Shown here: positions 1-9,388 of the stretch, one piece after another | Layout: every line of letters begins with the position of its first letter | Position numbering within the stretch: position 1 is the first letter of the stretch | NCBI GenBank assembly: GCA_944323575.1 | Contig: CALUTB010000005.1 | Location: 1-54,377, forward strand | DNA length: 54,377 bases | Source: an uncultured Mailhella sp. | GTDB lineage: Bacteria > Desulfobacterota > Desulfovibrionia > Desulfovibrionales > Desulfovibrionaceae | Direction of reading: 5' to 3' | Notes under the pieces: model-generated | The model's input: only the letters and a program-made list of their open reading frames with translations | Told to the model about the DNA's origin: nothing | The model's database searches: none | Made by a program: the position numbers and the translations under genes

Positions 1-2
1 AA

Positions 3-77
3 GAGCGCTGGATGCTTTTTGAATGCATTCCGATATGGGGCGGCAAGAACCGACTGCCCCTCATCAAGGATCTGTAG
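3..77 (+). CDS. C-terminal end of an unidentified protein (cut by window edge)
   Basis: Frame 3 is open from the window edge to a TAG at 75-77 and reads as a plausible protein tail, ERWMLFECIPIWGGKNRLPL, followed by four more residues. The mix of hydrophobic and basic residues is more protein-like than the other two forward frames. I do not recognise the family. It faces dinB tail-to-tail with an 87-base gap. Confidence 0.35.
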   Translation, partial: ERWMLFECIPIWGGKNRLPLIKDL

Positions 78-164
78 GAGCTTTCCCTTTCTCTCCGATC
101 CGCACTTCCCCAAAAGTCTCCGACGGTACGGCATTCCGCAAAATAGCTTTCGCCGGAAAATCCC

Positions 165-1418
165 TCAGTGCTGATCACGAAGGCGTTTGGCCTCGGCCCT
201 GTCGACGCGTCTCTCTTTTTCTTCGGGATCGCCTTCTGCACGATGGGCGAAAATCCGCCCCCGCATCACGGCATCGCCGCCGTATCGGGAACGCAACGTA
301 TCCACGGCCATGTTCAGCCTGTCGCGCCTGCCCTCATTCTTTTCCGGGCGCTTTTCCGCCATGAGAGAAAGCTGTACCGGCCCGCCGGCTTCAAAACCGG
401 ACACTCCCACGCCGACAAGGCGTACCCTGTCGGCCAGCTCCAGAGCGTCGAGGATGGAAACAGCCGTTTCGTAAATGCTCTCCGTGCTGCATATTCTGTG
501 ATCCAGCGTCACCTGACGAGTAATCTGACGGAAATCCGCATACTTGATCTTGAGCGTCACCGTTCGCCCCGCCAGATGCTGACGCCTCAGCGAGGTACCC
601 ACTCTTTCCGCATGACGCAGAATCCATGTGCGCAGAAGATCCCTGTCTCTCGTGTCCTCATCCAGCGTCACTTCCGCGCTTTCCGACTTGGGCGGCGACC
701 ACGGCACCACCTCGCGCGGATCGACACCGTGCGCCCTCTCCCACAGCACGCCTCCGGCCTTGCCGTAGCGACGCCGCCAGAAATCCTCACCGTAGCGGGA
801 GACGTCGCCGCATACTCTGACGCCGAAACGGGAAAGCTCCTCGGAAAAATGCTTCCCCACGCCGGGCACGGACGACACCGGAAGCGTGGCCAGAAAAGAC
901 GGAACCATGTCCGGCTCCAGCATGAAAAGCCCGTCCGGCTTGCGCTGTTCCGAAGAAATCTTGGCCAGGAACTTCACCGGAGCTATGCCCACAGAGCAGG
1001 TCAGTCCCCCTGTGACCTCCCTGACCGCCGTCTTAAGGCGTCGCCCCATCTCCTCCACCGGACCGAACAGGCGCTCAAGGCCTGTGGCGTCAAGATAGGC
1101 TTCGTCCACGGAGGCCATTTCCACCTTCGGTGAAAACTGCGTCAGCGCTTCCCGCACAAGGGCGGACAGTTCCGCATACCGGCGCATGCGGGGACGGATA
1201 TAGACCGCCGACGGGCAGCGCCTTCTTGCCTCGGCTATGGGCATGGCCGAGCGTATGCCGTATCGACGCGCCTCATAGGAACAGGTGCTCACAACGCCTC
1301 TGTGCTCCCCGCCAACCACAACCGGAAGACCACGCAGAGAAGGGTTGTCGAGCTGTTCTATGGATGCGAAAAAGGCATCCATATCCATGTGCATGATCCA
1401 GTGCTGCTGACGAGGCAA
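165..1418 (-). CDS. dinB: DNA polymerase IV (Y-family translesion polymerase)
   Basis: This is an error-prone lesion-bypass polymerase of 417 residues, slightly longer than the roughly 350-residue E. coli enzyme. The N-terminus carries the palm motif MDMDAFFASIE with the first catalytic aspartates, and SVDEAYLD near residue 105 supplies the second acidic cluster. The helix-hairpin-helix region VSSVPGVGKHFSEEL and the little-finger domain (roughly 240-350) follow in normal order. The last 40 residues are highly charged and lack a recognisable beta-clamp-binding peptide, so clamp contact may lie elsewhere. It is a single gene, convergent with a partial gene at the window start and divergent from speA. 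No LexA box is obvious to me upstream. Confidence 0.95.
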   Translation of the reverse strand: MPRQQHWIMHMDMDAFFASIEQLDNPSLRGLPVVVGGEHRGVVSTCSYEARRYGIRSAMPIAEARRRCPSAVYIRPRMRRYAELSALVREALTQFSPKVEMASVDEAYLDATGLERLFGPVEEMGRRLKTAVREVTGGLTCSVGIAPVKFLAKISSEQRKPDGLFMLEPDMVPSFLATLPVSSVPGVGKHFSEELSRFGVRVCGDVSRYGEDFWRRRYGKAGGVLWERAHGVDPREVVPWSPPKSESAEVTLDEDTRDRDLLRTWILRHAERVGTSLRRQHLAGRTVTLKIKYADFRQITRQVTLDHRICSTESIYETAVSILDALELADRVRLVGVGVSGFEAGGPVQLSLMAEKRPEKNEGRRDRLNMAVDTLRSRYGGDAVMRGRIFAHRAEGDPEEKERRVDRAEAKRLRDQH

Positions 1419-1614
1419 AACTCACTCCTCAATGACTCGGCCCTGTATGACAATCTCTTTACAGACGGCCCGTTCCGGCGGATAGTCCTTGACAACGGGG
1501 GGTGCACTCTCTAAGGAAGAAGTACCAGTCCTCATCATGCCTTCGGGCTGAAAAAAGGGCAATACCGGGTTTTGCACTCTCTTCTTTTCCCATTCCCATA
1601 AGGAGTCAGGATCG

Positions 1615-3534
1615 TTGGCCAAAAAAAAATCCATGCAGAAGTGGACCGTGGAGGATTCCGTCGATCTGTACGGCATCCGCAACTGGAGTTCCGGCTATTT
1701 CGACATTTCACCAAAGGGTGAGGTCGTCATCCGTCCGTTCGGACGCGACGGGGGACCGGAAGTCAGCGTGCTTGAGATCATTCACGAACTCAAGGATCGC
1801 GGATATGATCTGCCCGTACTGCTCCGCATCGAGAACATTCTCGATTCCCAGATTTCTCTTCTGCATCAGACGTTCCGGGCCGCCATCAGCGAACTGGGCT
1901 ACAAGGGTGACTATCGCGGCGTGTTCCCCATCAAGGTGAACCAGCAGCAGCAGGTCGTGGAAAAGATCGCCCAGTACGGCGCCGCCTATCATCACGGTCT
2001 GGAAGTCGGTTCCAAGGCCGAACTCATCGCGGCCATAAGCCAGCTCAAGAGCCGGGAAGCCTGCCTCATCTGCAACGGCTACAAGGACGAGGAATTCATC
2101 GATCTCGGTCTGCACGCCCTGAGCATGGGCTTCAACGTCATCTTCGTGCTGGAAATGCCCGGCGAACTCGACATCATCCTCGACGAGGCCAGACGCATGA
2201 ACATACGGCCTCAGATCGGCGTGCGCGTCAAACTCAGCACCAAGGCCAGCGGTCACTGGTCGGAGTCCGGCGGCGAACGCTCGGCCTTCGGACTCACCTC
2301 CGCCCAGATCGTGGATGTCGTGGACATTCTCAAGGAACACGACATGCTCGATACCCTGAAGCTTATGCACTATCACCTCGGCTCTCAGGTTCCCAACATC
2401 CGCGACATCCGCTCCGCCGTCATGGAAGCCACACGCATCTACGCCAGCCTCGTGCAGGAAGGCGCATCCATGGGCTACCTCGACCTCGGCGGCGGTCTGG
2501 CCGTGGACTACGACGGCTCGCATACCAACTACGTCAGCTCCCGCAACTACACCATGATGGAGTACTGCACCGACGTGGTGGAAGCCGTGATGACCATTCT
2601 CGACGCCCAGGGCATCGCACATCCGCACATCGTCACCGAATCCGGCCGCGCCACGGTGGCGTACTACTCCATTCTGCTCTTCAACGTGCTCGACGTGAGC
2701 CTTATCGAAGTGGGCAGCCTCCCCGAGGAACTGCCCGAAGACGCTCCCGAGGCCGTGCGCAACCTGAAGGAAACCCTTCAGAACATCAATCCGCGCAACC
2801 TCCAGGAAGCCTACAACGACGCCATCTACTACTACGACGAAATGCGTCAGCTCTTCATCACCGGCCGCGTCACCCTGCGCCAGAGAACGCTCGCCGAACG
2901 CTTCTTCTGGGCCATCATGCGCGTGCTCTCCGAAGAGAAGAACCGCGTGAAGTACATCCCCAAGGAGCTGAACGAAATCGACTCCATGCTGGCGGACATC
3001 TACTACTGCAACTTCAGCGTGTTCCAGTCACTGCCCGACAGCTGGGCCATCGACCAGCTCTTCCCGGTCATGCCCATTCACCGTCTGGGTGAATTCCCCG
3101 AACGGCAGGGCATTCTTTCCGACCTTACCTGCGACAGCGACGGCCGCATTTCGCATTTCATCGATCCGCAGGGCCTCAAGACAACGCTTGAACTGCATTC
3201 TCTCAAGGAAGGCGAAGAATACTATCTCGGCACCTTCCTTGTCGGCGCCTATCAGGAAACCCTGGGCGACCTGCACAACCTGCTCGGCGACACCAACGTG
3301 GTCTCCGTGCGCATTCAGGAAGACGGAAGCTACGATTTCGTGCGTGAAATCGACGGCGACTCGGTTTCCGACATTCTCGCCTATGTGGAATACGATCCGC
3401 ACCGTGTGCTCGTAGGTATCCGCAAGTCCGCCGAACGCGCCGTCCGCGAGAACCGCATCACGCCCGCCCAGCGCTACCAGCTCATGCAGGCATTTGAAGA
3501 CGGTCTGCGCGGTTACACCTATTTTGAACGATGA
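1615..3534 (+). CDS. speA: Biosynthetic arginine decarboxylase
   Basis: This PLP enzyme converts arginine to agmatine, the entry step of polyamine synthesis. It has 639 residues, close to the roughly 658 of E. coli SpeA. The fold-type III barrel begins near residue 75, and the PLP lysine lies in VFPIKVNQQQQ. The glycine-rich phosphate-binding stretch YLDLGGGLAVDYDG and the later TESGRA segment are present. The start is a TTG at 1615, chosen because AGGAG at 1601-1605 sits at good spacing; the next ATG (1633) has no comparable site. It is followed after 155 bases by carboxy(nor)spermidine dehydrogenase, so it heads a polyamine cluster. No agmatine-processing gene lies in the window. Confidence 0.95.
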   Translation: MAKKKSMQKWTVEDSVDLYGIRNWSSGYFDISPKGEVVIRPFGRDGGPEVSVLEIIHELKDRGYDLPVLLRIENILDSQISLLHQTFRAAISELGYKGDYRGVFPIKVNQQQQVVEKIAQYGAAYHHGLEVGSKAELIAAISQLKSREACLICNGYKDEEFIDLGLHALSMGFNVIFVLEMPGELDIILDEARRMNIRPQIGVRVKLSTKASGHWSESGGERSAFGLTSAQIVDVVDILKEHDMLDTLKLMHYHLGSQVPNIRDIRSAVMEATRIYASLVQEGASMGYLDLGGGLAVDYDGSHTNYVSSRNYTMMEYCTDVVEAVMTILDAQGIAHPHIVTESGRATVAYYSILLFNVLDVSLIEVGSLPEELPEDAPEAVRNLKETLQNINPRNLQEAYNDAIYYYDEMRQLFITGRVTLRQRTLAERFFWAIMRVLSEEKNRVKYIPKELNEIDSMLADIYYCNFSVFQSLPDSWAIDQLFPVMPIHRLGEFPERQGILSDLTCDSDGRISHFIDPQGLKTTLELHSLKEGEEYYLGTFLVGAYQETLGDLHNLLGDTNVVSVRIQEDGSYDFVREIDGDSVSDILAYVEYDPHRVLVGIRKSAERAVRENRITPAQRYQLMQAFEDGLRGYTYFER

Positions 3535-3689
3535 TATGCCGCCGGGGAAAAGGCCTTCCTTCCGCCCATTCCCCGGCTTCAGCAATTTTCCGACCCCGGC
3601 CGAGAACCTCGTTCTCCCCTTTTTCACCGAGGACTTCAGAAAACAGACTCCGTTCTCTTCTGAACCTTCATGCTGCAAGGAGCAAGAAC

Positions 3690-4886
3690 ATGGCAAAAGT
3701 ACTGATCATAGGCGCGGGCGGCGTAAGCTCCGTTGCCACGCACAAGTGCGCGCAGGCCGCTGAAATTTTTACCGACATCGTACTGGCCAGCCGTACCAAG
3801 ACCAAGTGCGACGCCATTGCCGCAAGCGTCAAGGAACGCTGCGGCCGCGATATTGAAACCGCTCAGGTCGACGCCGACAACGTACCGGAACTTGTGGCGC
3901 TCATCCGCCGCGTGCAGCCTGATCTGGTCATGAACATCGCTCTGCCCTATCAGGATCTGCACATCATGGATGCCTGCCTCGAGGCCGGCGTGAACTATCT
4001 GGACACCGCCAACTACGAGCCGCCGAACGACGCGCACTTCGAATACAAGTGGCAGTGGGCCTATCAGCAGAAATTCAAGGACGCCGGTCTCTGCGCACTG
4101 CTCGGTTCCGGCTTCGACCCCGGCGTGACCAACGTGTTCTGCGCCTATGCCCAAAAGCATCTGCTGGATGAAATCCACGTTCTGGACATCATCGACGCCA
4201 ACGCCGGCGATCACGGCCTGCCGTTTGCCACCAACTTCAACCCCGAAATCAATCTGCGCGAAGTTTCGGCCAAGGGCCGCTACTGGGAACGCGGGGAATG
4301 GGTGGAAACCGATCCCCTCTCCTGGAAGATGAACTTCGACTTCCCCGAAGGCATCGGCAAGCGCAACTGCTACCTCATGTACCATGAGGAACTGGAATCT
4401 CTGGTGCAGAACCTCAAGGGCATACGCCGCGCCCGCTTCTGGATGACCTTCGGAGACGCGTATCTCAACCATCTGCAGGTCTTCAAGAACGTGGGCCTCA
4501 TCGGCATCGAACCCGTGAAGTTCCAAGGGCACGACATCGTTCCCCTGCAGTTTCTGGCCAGACTTCTTCCCGACCCCGCGTCCCTCGGCCCCCGTACCGT
4601 GGGCAAGACCTGCATCGGCTGCCTGATGCGCGGCATGAAGGACGGCAAGGAACGCACCGTCTACATCTACAACATCTGCGACCATCAGGAATGCTACCGT
4701 GAACTCGGCTCGCAGGCCATTTCCTACACCACCGGCGTACCTGCCATGATCGGCGCCATGATGATGGTCACCGGCAAGTGGAACAAGCCCGGCGTGTGGA
4801 ACATGGAACAGATGGATCCCGATCCCTTCCTGGAAGAGCTCGGCAAGTACGGCCTGCCTTGGAAGGTGACCGAACCGACCCTGTAA
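3690..4886 (+). CDS. Carboxynorspermidine/carboxyspermidine dehydrogenase (saccharopine dehydrogenase family)
   Basis: It is expected to condense aspartate semialdehyde with putrescine (or diaminopropane) and reduce the imine with NADPH to carboxyspermidine (or carboxynorspermidine). It has 398 residues, normal for the family. An N-terminal Rossmann motif, VLIIGAGGVSSVATHKCAQ, is followed by the catalytic domain with LLGSGFDPGVTNVFCAYA. The ATG at 3690 is preceded by AAGGAGC at good spacing; the frame is open further upstream but without a site. It lies between speA and slyX-nspC, and pairing with nspC supports the assignment over saccharopine dehydrogenase. Confidence 0.9.
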   Translation: MAKVLIIGAGGVSSVATHKCAQAAEIFTDIVLASRTKTKCDAIAASVKERCGRDIETAQVDADNVPELVALIRRVQPDLVMNIALPYQDLHIMDACLEAGVNYLDTANYEPPNDAHFEYKWQWAYQQKFKDAGLCALLGSGFDPGVTNVFCAYAQKHLLDEIHVLDIIDANAGDHGLPFATNFNPEINLREVSAKGRYWERGEWVETDPLSWKMNFDFPEGIGKRNCYLMYHEELESLVQNLKGIRRARFWMTFGDAYLNHLQVFKNVGLIGIEPVKFQGHDIVPLQFLARLLPDPASLGPRTVGKTCIGCLMRGMKDGKERTVYIYNICDHQECYRELGSQAISYTTGVPAMIGAMMMVTGKWNKPGVWNMEQMDPDPFLEELGKYGLPWKVTEPTL

Positions 4887-4957
4887 TCAGACGCAAGGGG
4901 CGGAAGACGGAACGACTCCGTATTCCGCCAGAACTTCATGTATTTCCGAGAACCTGG

Positions 4958-4984
4958 GAGCGGACGGAACAAGACCGTCCGCTC
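4958..4984 (+). promoter_or_regulatory. Strong intergenic hairpin before slyX
   Basis: GAGCGGACGG (4958-4967) and CCGTCCGCTC (4975-4984) form a perfect 10-bp stem with a 7-base loop. No T-tract follows, so it is more likely an attenuator, RNA-processing or mRNA-stability element than a full terminator. It lies between the dehydrogenase and slyX, and would allow the two halves of the polyamine cluster to differ in expression. Confidence 0.5.
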
Positions 4985-5004
4985 TCCTTGTCCGGGGAGA
5001 CGCC

Positions 5005-5226
5005 ATGACGGCCGAAGAACAGATCGCCAGACTGGAAGAACTGGCCTATTTTCAGGAAAACCTGCTCTCACAGCTCAACGAGGCTCTTACAGGGCAGCAG
5101 AAGCAGATCGACATGCTGGAAAAACGCATCGTCGAACTGGAGACGAACGTAACAATGCTGATCGACGCCTCGCAGGAAGGTCCTGCCAACACTCTCCCTC
5201 CCCACTACATGCCCGAACGCTACTGA
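5005..5226 (+). CDS. slyX: SlyX family protein
   Basis: This is a 73-residue protein that is almost entirely a predicted coiled coil: heptad-like LEELAYFQENLLSQLNEAL is followed by KQIDMLEKRIVELE, and the tail LPPHYMPERY matches the proline/tyrosine-rich end usual for SlyX. The molecular role of SlyX is not established. The start at 5005 follows a GGGGAGA site. Its TGA overlaps a possible ATG of nspC (5226), which suggests translational coupling. Its position inside a polyamine cluster is unusual. Confidence 0.85.
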   Translation: MTAEEQIARLEELAYFQENLLSQLNEALTGQQKQIDMLEKRIVELETNVTMLIDASQEGPANTLPPHYMPERY

Positions 5227-6464
5227 TGCCGGATCCGCTCCCTTCACGAACTTTCACCATGACGACGACCATGAACGAATATCTTGCCAAACTCCGCCCC
5301 GAATCGTGGCCCTCCCCCTGCTTCGTCACCGATCTGGCGCTTCTGAAAAAGAATGCCGCCGTTCTCGACGACGTGCAGAAACGCACGGGCGCAAAAATCA
5401 TGCTTGCGCTCAAGTGCTTTTCCCAGTGGATGACCTTTCCCGTGCTCTCCCGGGCCATGCGCGGCCCGCTCTACGGCTGCTGCGCCAGTTCTCCCGATGA
5501 AGCCAGACTGGCGAAGGAAGAATTCTGCGGCGAGGTGCATGCCTTTGCCGCTGCCTGGAGCGAACAGGAGCTTGCGGAAACGCTGCGCTACGCCGACCAT
5601 GTCGTCTTCAACTCCTTCGCCCAGTGGAAAAACTTCCGGCCTCTGGTCAAAAAAGCCGAAGAGGAGCGCGGCATCACCATCGAATGCGGCCTGCGCCTCA
5701 ATCCCGAGCACTCCGAAGGCGCGGTGCCCATCTACGATCCCTGCTCGCCCGGCTCCCGTCTCGGCATACGTCCGGCGGCCTTCCATGCCGAACTGGAAAA
5801 GGATCCCCATGCACTGGACGGCATCTGCGGTCTGCACTTCCATACGCTGTGCGAACAGAACGCCGACAGCCTCGCCCGCACGCTGGAAGCCGTGGAAAAG
5901 CACTTCGGCGAATACTTCTCCCGCATGAAGTGGATCAATTTCGGCGGCGGGCATCACATCACCCGCGCCGACTACGACATCGACCTGCTCTGTCGCTGCA
6001 TCGAGCACGTGCGCGACACCTACGACGTTCAGGTCTACCTTGAGCCCGGCGAAGCAGTGGCGCTCAATGCCGGCGTTCTCGTGGCCACGGTGCTCGACGT
6101 GGTGCAGGCCGACATGCCCATCGCCATTCTCGACACCTCGGCCGCCTGCCACATGCCCGACGTTCTGGAAATGCCCTACAGGCCCAACATCATCGGAGCG
6201 GGAGAGGCCGGAGAAAAGAACTTCACCTGCCGTCTGGCGGGAAAATCCTGCCTTGCCGGCGACGTCATCGGAGAATACTCCTTCGATGAGCCTCTGAAAA
6301 GCGGCGACAAGCTGGTCTTTCTGGACATGGCCATCTACAGCATGGTGAAGACCACCACCTTCAACGGACTGCGCCTGCCTTCCATCGCCATCTGGGATTC
6401 GGAAACCGATCAGCGCCGCGTCACCCGCGAATTCGGCTACGAAGATTTCCGCACCCGCCTGTAG
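5226..6464 (+). CDS. nspC: Carboxynorspermidine/carboxyspermidine decarboxylase
   Basis: This PLP-dependent, alanine-racemase-fold enzyme decarboxylates carboxy(nor)spermidine to (nor)spermidine, completing the alternative polyamine route begun by the upstream dehydrogenase. The PLP lysine is in IMLALKCFSQW; GLHFHTLCEQN and WINFGGGHHITRADYD supply substrate and phosphate contacts; YLEPGEAVALNAG matches the C-terminal barrel edge. The coupled ATG at 5226 gives 412 residues. ATGs at 5259 and 5271 are alternatives, and the conserved part begins just after 5271, so the exact start is uncertain. A strong terminator follows. Confidence 0.92.
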   Translation: MPDPLPSRTFTMTTTMNEYLAKLRPESWPSPCFVTDLALLKKNAAVLDDVQKRTGAKIMLALKCFSQWMTFPVLSRAMRGPLYGCCASSPDEARLAKEEFCGEVHAFAAAWSEQELAETLRYADHVVFNSFAQWKNFRPLVKKAEEERGITIECGLRLNPEHSEGAVPIYDPCSPGSRLGIRPAAFHAELEKDPHALDGICGLHFHTLCEQNADSLARTLEAVEKHFGEYFSRMKWINFGGGHHITRADYDIDLLCRCIEHVRDTYDVQVYLEPGEAVALNAGVLVATVLDVVQADMPIAILDTSAACHMPDVLEMPYRPNIIGAGEAGEKNFTCRLAGKSCLAGDVIGEYSFDEPLKSGDKLVFLDMAIYSMVKTTTFNGLRLPSIAIWDSETDQRRVTREFGYEDFRTRL

Positions 6465-6489
6465 CATCAACACCTTGCTCCGCCACAGG

Positions 6490-6526
6490 AAAAGCCCCTT
6501 CCGCACCGGACGAAAGGGGCTTTTTT
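6490..6526 (+). terminator. Rho-independent terminator of the polyamine cluster
   Basis: AAAAGCCCCTT and AAGGGGCTTTT flank a short loop and run into a T6 tract, 26 bases after the nspC stop. It is a canonical intrinsic terminator. Confidence 0.9.
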
Positions 6527-7380
6527 GCGACCGTCATGCGGTTGCCGTCAGCTCTTGAAGTCAGCCCGTCGGCCGAACGGCAGATATCGGGGCTTTTCTC
6601 CGTCGGGCTACCGTAAGAGGGCATCCTGTACGGAAAGAAAGAAGACTTCGCAGGAGGCTTCTCTGAACGACGGCACATGCGCATCGATGCGTCTTGCGAA
6701 ATCCTCCGCGCACTTCAGGACTTCCTGCCCGTTCAATTCGTTCCTTTCCGAAAATGTCCGCCCTGCACGCCAGGCTGAAAATTCTATCCTTCACGGCACA
6801 GCATCCGTACAACGCATTCACGATCACAATCATGACGCCTTCGGTTGCGTGGCGGCGGAATGGAAATATGCGAGCTTCCACTGAGTACGGAAGACGGACC
6901 ATGTAAAAACGTACATACTCCAGCCGGATATCCTTCAACGGCCTACGCACAAGCATGCTGCCCAGAATCCTCCTCTGAATTCCGCCGTGCACGGAATCCA
7001 TGTCCGCGTCACCGTCACGGGCAGCCATCATGTCCATGTTCCAAGCCTCTCTTTCGCCCGCGACACCGGGCGACGTTGCCATCCGCGATGCTGGCGGAAG
7101 AAATCCCGGATGCCGAAAACGGTTATTGCAGTGCACGCCACCATGCAGAATCCGTCAGAGAGCCGCCGCCAACAACTCCGCCACGATTCTCTCCTATGTG
7201 CAGGCACAGGCATGGGCGTTACATTCTTGTCTTGAGGACTTCATCGTACGCCACCGTGCAGACTCGCTGGACATTTATCCTCTGCCCTGCACAGACGTTC
7301 TACGTCAGTGCTCCCTCATCACAAAAAGACGATGTCATCTGCCTCCGCAGAGCCGACTATGTATATATATATTATCTTCA
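6527..7380. other. Gene-poor interval with no supported gene
   Basis: This stretch has normal-to-high GC but no frame that reads like a protein. The longest frame (minus strand, 6561-7136, 191 residues) is rich in Arg, Cys and Pro, has no family resemblance I recognise and no good ribosome-binding site. It may be a decayed gene or hold an untranslated RNA. Confidence 0.5.
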
Positions 7381-7640
7381 ATAAACCTGATGAAAAAGCT
7401 ATACTCATATAATAATATAATAATGATAATTCATTATTATATTATTTCTATAATTCATCATCGTATAATAACGTGTAAAAAACTGAACTTTATAATCATT
7501 ATCATCTTGTTTTTGTCATAAAAAAGAAACTATATCTTTTCATGCCTTTCATAAAAGGCGTTGAACCTTGATTCCTTTTTTTGTTTGCAATGTATGGAAA
7601 TGTTTCCATGCAAAGGAATTCAAGAAAACAGTGGGAAGGT
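7381..7640 (+). promoter_or_regulatory. AT-rich leader of the porin gene with Fur-box-like repeats
   Basis: About 200 bases are dominated by ATAAT/ATTAT units, in contrast to the GC-rich surroundings. ATAATGATAATTCATTAT (7420-7437) is an inverted repeat, and ATAATCATTATCAT (7492-7505) resembles half of a Fur box. In such AT-rich DNA these matches can arise by chance. The region would carry the porin promoter and a long 5' leader. Confidence 0.4.
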
Positions 7641-7646
7641 ATGGTT

Positions 7647-9131
7647 ATGAAAAAACTTCTTACCCTCATGCTGGCGGCCGGCATGACGCTTGCCGCAACC
7701 AGTGGTGCGTCCGCCGTCGACGTCAAGATCAGCGGCACCTACGACTTTTCGTTCAGCGGCTCCGACGGCATCAACGGAACCAATTCCTTCATGAGTTCCT
7801 CCGACTACCGTCACAATGCCGGCGGCGAACTGAACCCGCATCATTTTGATGTGTATCAGCGTCTGCGTCTCGGCATGGACTTCACCATGTCCGAACAGCT
7901 CTCCGCCTTCTACCAGGCTCAGGTCGGCATCTTCACCTGGGGCGGCCCCTACAAGGGCGCCGGCAAGATGGAAAACGACGGCGGCGCTCTGGGAACCCGT
8001 GCCACCAACATCACCACCCGTCTGGCTTACCTTGACTGGATGATCCCCCAGACCAACGTGCATGTCCGCATGGGTCAGCAGGAAGTGCTGCTGCCCAACT
8101 ATGTGGCTGGCAGCCCCGTTCTCGACGATCCTGCCACCGGCGTCTTCCTCTCCGCACCTCTGACCGATACCTTCTCGGCCAACGCCTTCTGGATGCGTGC
8201 CGTTTCCGATCCGCTTAAGAATGCCTACGGCGAATACGATTACGATGATGCCGACGTGGATCTCTTCGGCCTCATCGGCGACCTGAAGTACGACTACCTC
8301 CGTTTCACCCCCTGGGGCATGGTCGGCCGCGGCGGCAAGAACTTCGACGAAGTCAGCAATGCCGGCTCCACGTCCTCCGGCGTGTTGCCCTTCAACGGCA
8401 TGAACGCCCTGACCTGGAATAACGGCAATCTGGTCGCCACTCCCGACGGCTCCACGTCCACGATCTGGTTCGCGGGCTTCGGCGGAGAAATGACGCTCTT
8501 CGATCCTCTGCGCCTCGCCATGGACTTCTATTACAGCGGCACGAAGAACGACAACGCTTCCACGGAACGCGAAGGCTGGTACGTGGCCGCCCTTGCCGAA
8601 TACAGACTGCCCTGGTTCGTCCCGGCAGTGAAGGCATGGTACGCCTCCGGCGACGACAGCAAAGTAACCAACGGGTCCGAACAGCCTCTGTATCTTTCCG
8701 GCGGCTTCAAGCCCGGCGCGAGCACCTACTTCAAAGGTCGTTTCAACATTGCCAACACCATCGACAACGGCAGTGCCGGCGGCACCTGGGGCGTGAGCGC
8801 TCAGCTCAACAAGATCAGTTTCATCGACGATCTTTCCCATGACCTGCGCGTCAGCTACTTCCGCGGCACCAACAGCAGCAACATGCCCTACATCATCAAC
8901 AACGTGTACGGCGGCGCCGTAACTCCCGCGAACTATCTCACCACGCAGGACAGCGTTGTGGAACTGGACTTCGACACATCCTACCAGATCTACAAGAACT
9001 TCATCACCGTTCTGGAACTGAGCTATGCCTTCCAGGACATCGACGGCGGCGTGTGGAAGAATGAAATCGGAGAAAACGGCGACTTCTCCAACGCCTGGCG
9101 TGCGGCTCTGAACTTCCGCTACAAGTTCTAA
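7647..9131 (+). CDS. Outer-membrane porin (Desulfovibrio-type)
   Basis: This is a beta-barrel outer-membrane protein, 494 residues from the ATG at 7647. That start is preferred over the ATG at 7641 because GGAAGG at 7634-7639 then has proper spacing. A Sec signal peptide (KKLLTLMLAAGMTLAATSGASA) precedes VDVKISGTYDFSF, the first strand. Alternating aromatic/polar strands run throughout, and the protein ends in LNFRYKF with the terminal Phe required for barrel assembly. It resembles the abundant homotrimeric porins of Desulfovibrio. It is monocistronic, with its own AT-rich leader. Confidence 0.9.
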   Translation: MKKLLTLMLAAGMTLAATSGASAVDVKISGTYDFSFSGSDGINGTNSFMSSSDYRHNAGGELNPHHFDVYQRLRLGMDFTMSEQLSAFYQAQVGIFTWGGPYKGAGKMENDGGALGTRATNITTRLAYLDWMIPQTNVHVRMGQQEVLLPNYVAGSPVLDDPATGVFLSAPLTDTFSANAFWMRAVSDPLKNAYGEYDYDDADVDLFGLIGDLKYDYLRFTPWGMVGRGGKNFDEVSNAGSTSSGVLPFNGMNALTWNNGNLVATPDGSTSTIWFAGFGGEMTLFDPLRLAMDFYYSGTKNDNASTEREGWYVAALAEYRLPWFVPAVKAWYASGDDSKVTNGSEQPLYLSGGFKPGASTYFKGRFNIANTIDNGSAGGTWGVSAQLNKISFIDDLSHDLRVSYFRGTNSSNMPYIINNVYGGAVTPANYLTTQDSVVELDFDTSYQIYKNFITVLELSYAFQDIDGGVWKNEIGENGDFSNAWRAALNFRYKF

Positions 9132-9287
9132 AACTCTGACGATCAGCCTGAACACCCGTCCGCAGACGAAAGCAAGTCCGTCTCCGGCAAGCTGACATTC
9201 CAAAAAACTCGGACGTTTGTCCTGCCGCTACCGCCGCTCTTCTCTGTCATTCCGGAAGATCGCCGGTCCCCCTGGCTGCAGGGTACG

Positions 9288-9322
9288 AAAAGGCCGGCTC
9301 CCCGAAGGAGCCGGCCTTCTTC
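9288..9322. terminator. Intrinsic terminator between porin and MFS gene
   Basis: AAGGCCGGCTCC and GGAGCCGGCCTT form a 12-bp perfect stem with a CCGAA loop, followed by TCTTCT and preceded by AAAA. It can serve the porin and possibly the convergent MFS gene. Confidence 0.8.
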
Positions 9323-9388
9323 TGTCCGTCGACTTTTTCTCATGCCTCGGCCATAAAAGACAGGAACTTATCGCGGCCGGAGCGCCTC

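Noticed and set aside
168..1133. Long open frame on the + strand opposite dinB (321 residues)
   Set aside because: It is antisense to a clear polymerase gene, has a biased His/Arg composition and no family motifs.
1708..2628. Open frame of 306 residues opposite speA
   Set aside because: Rich in His, Val and Gly as expected from the complement of GC-rich codons; speA is certain on the other strand.
7620..9203. 527-residue open frame opposite the porin
   Set aside because: It mirrors the porin codon pattern and has no recognisable domain.
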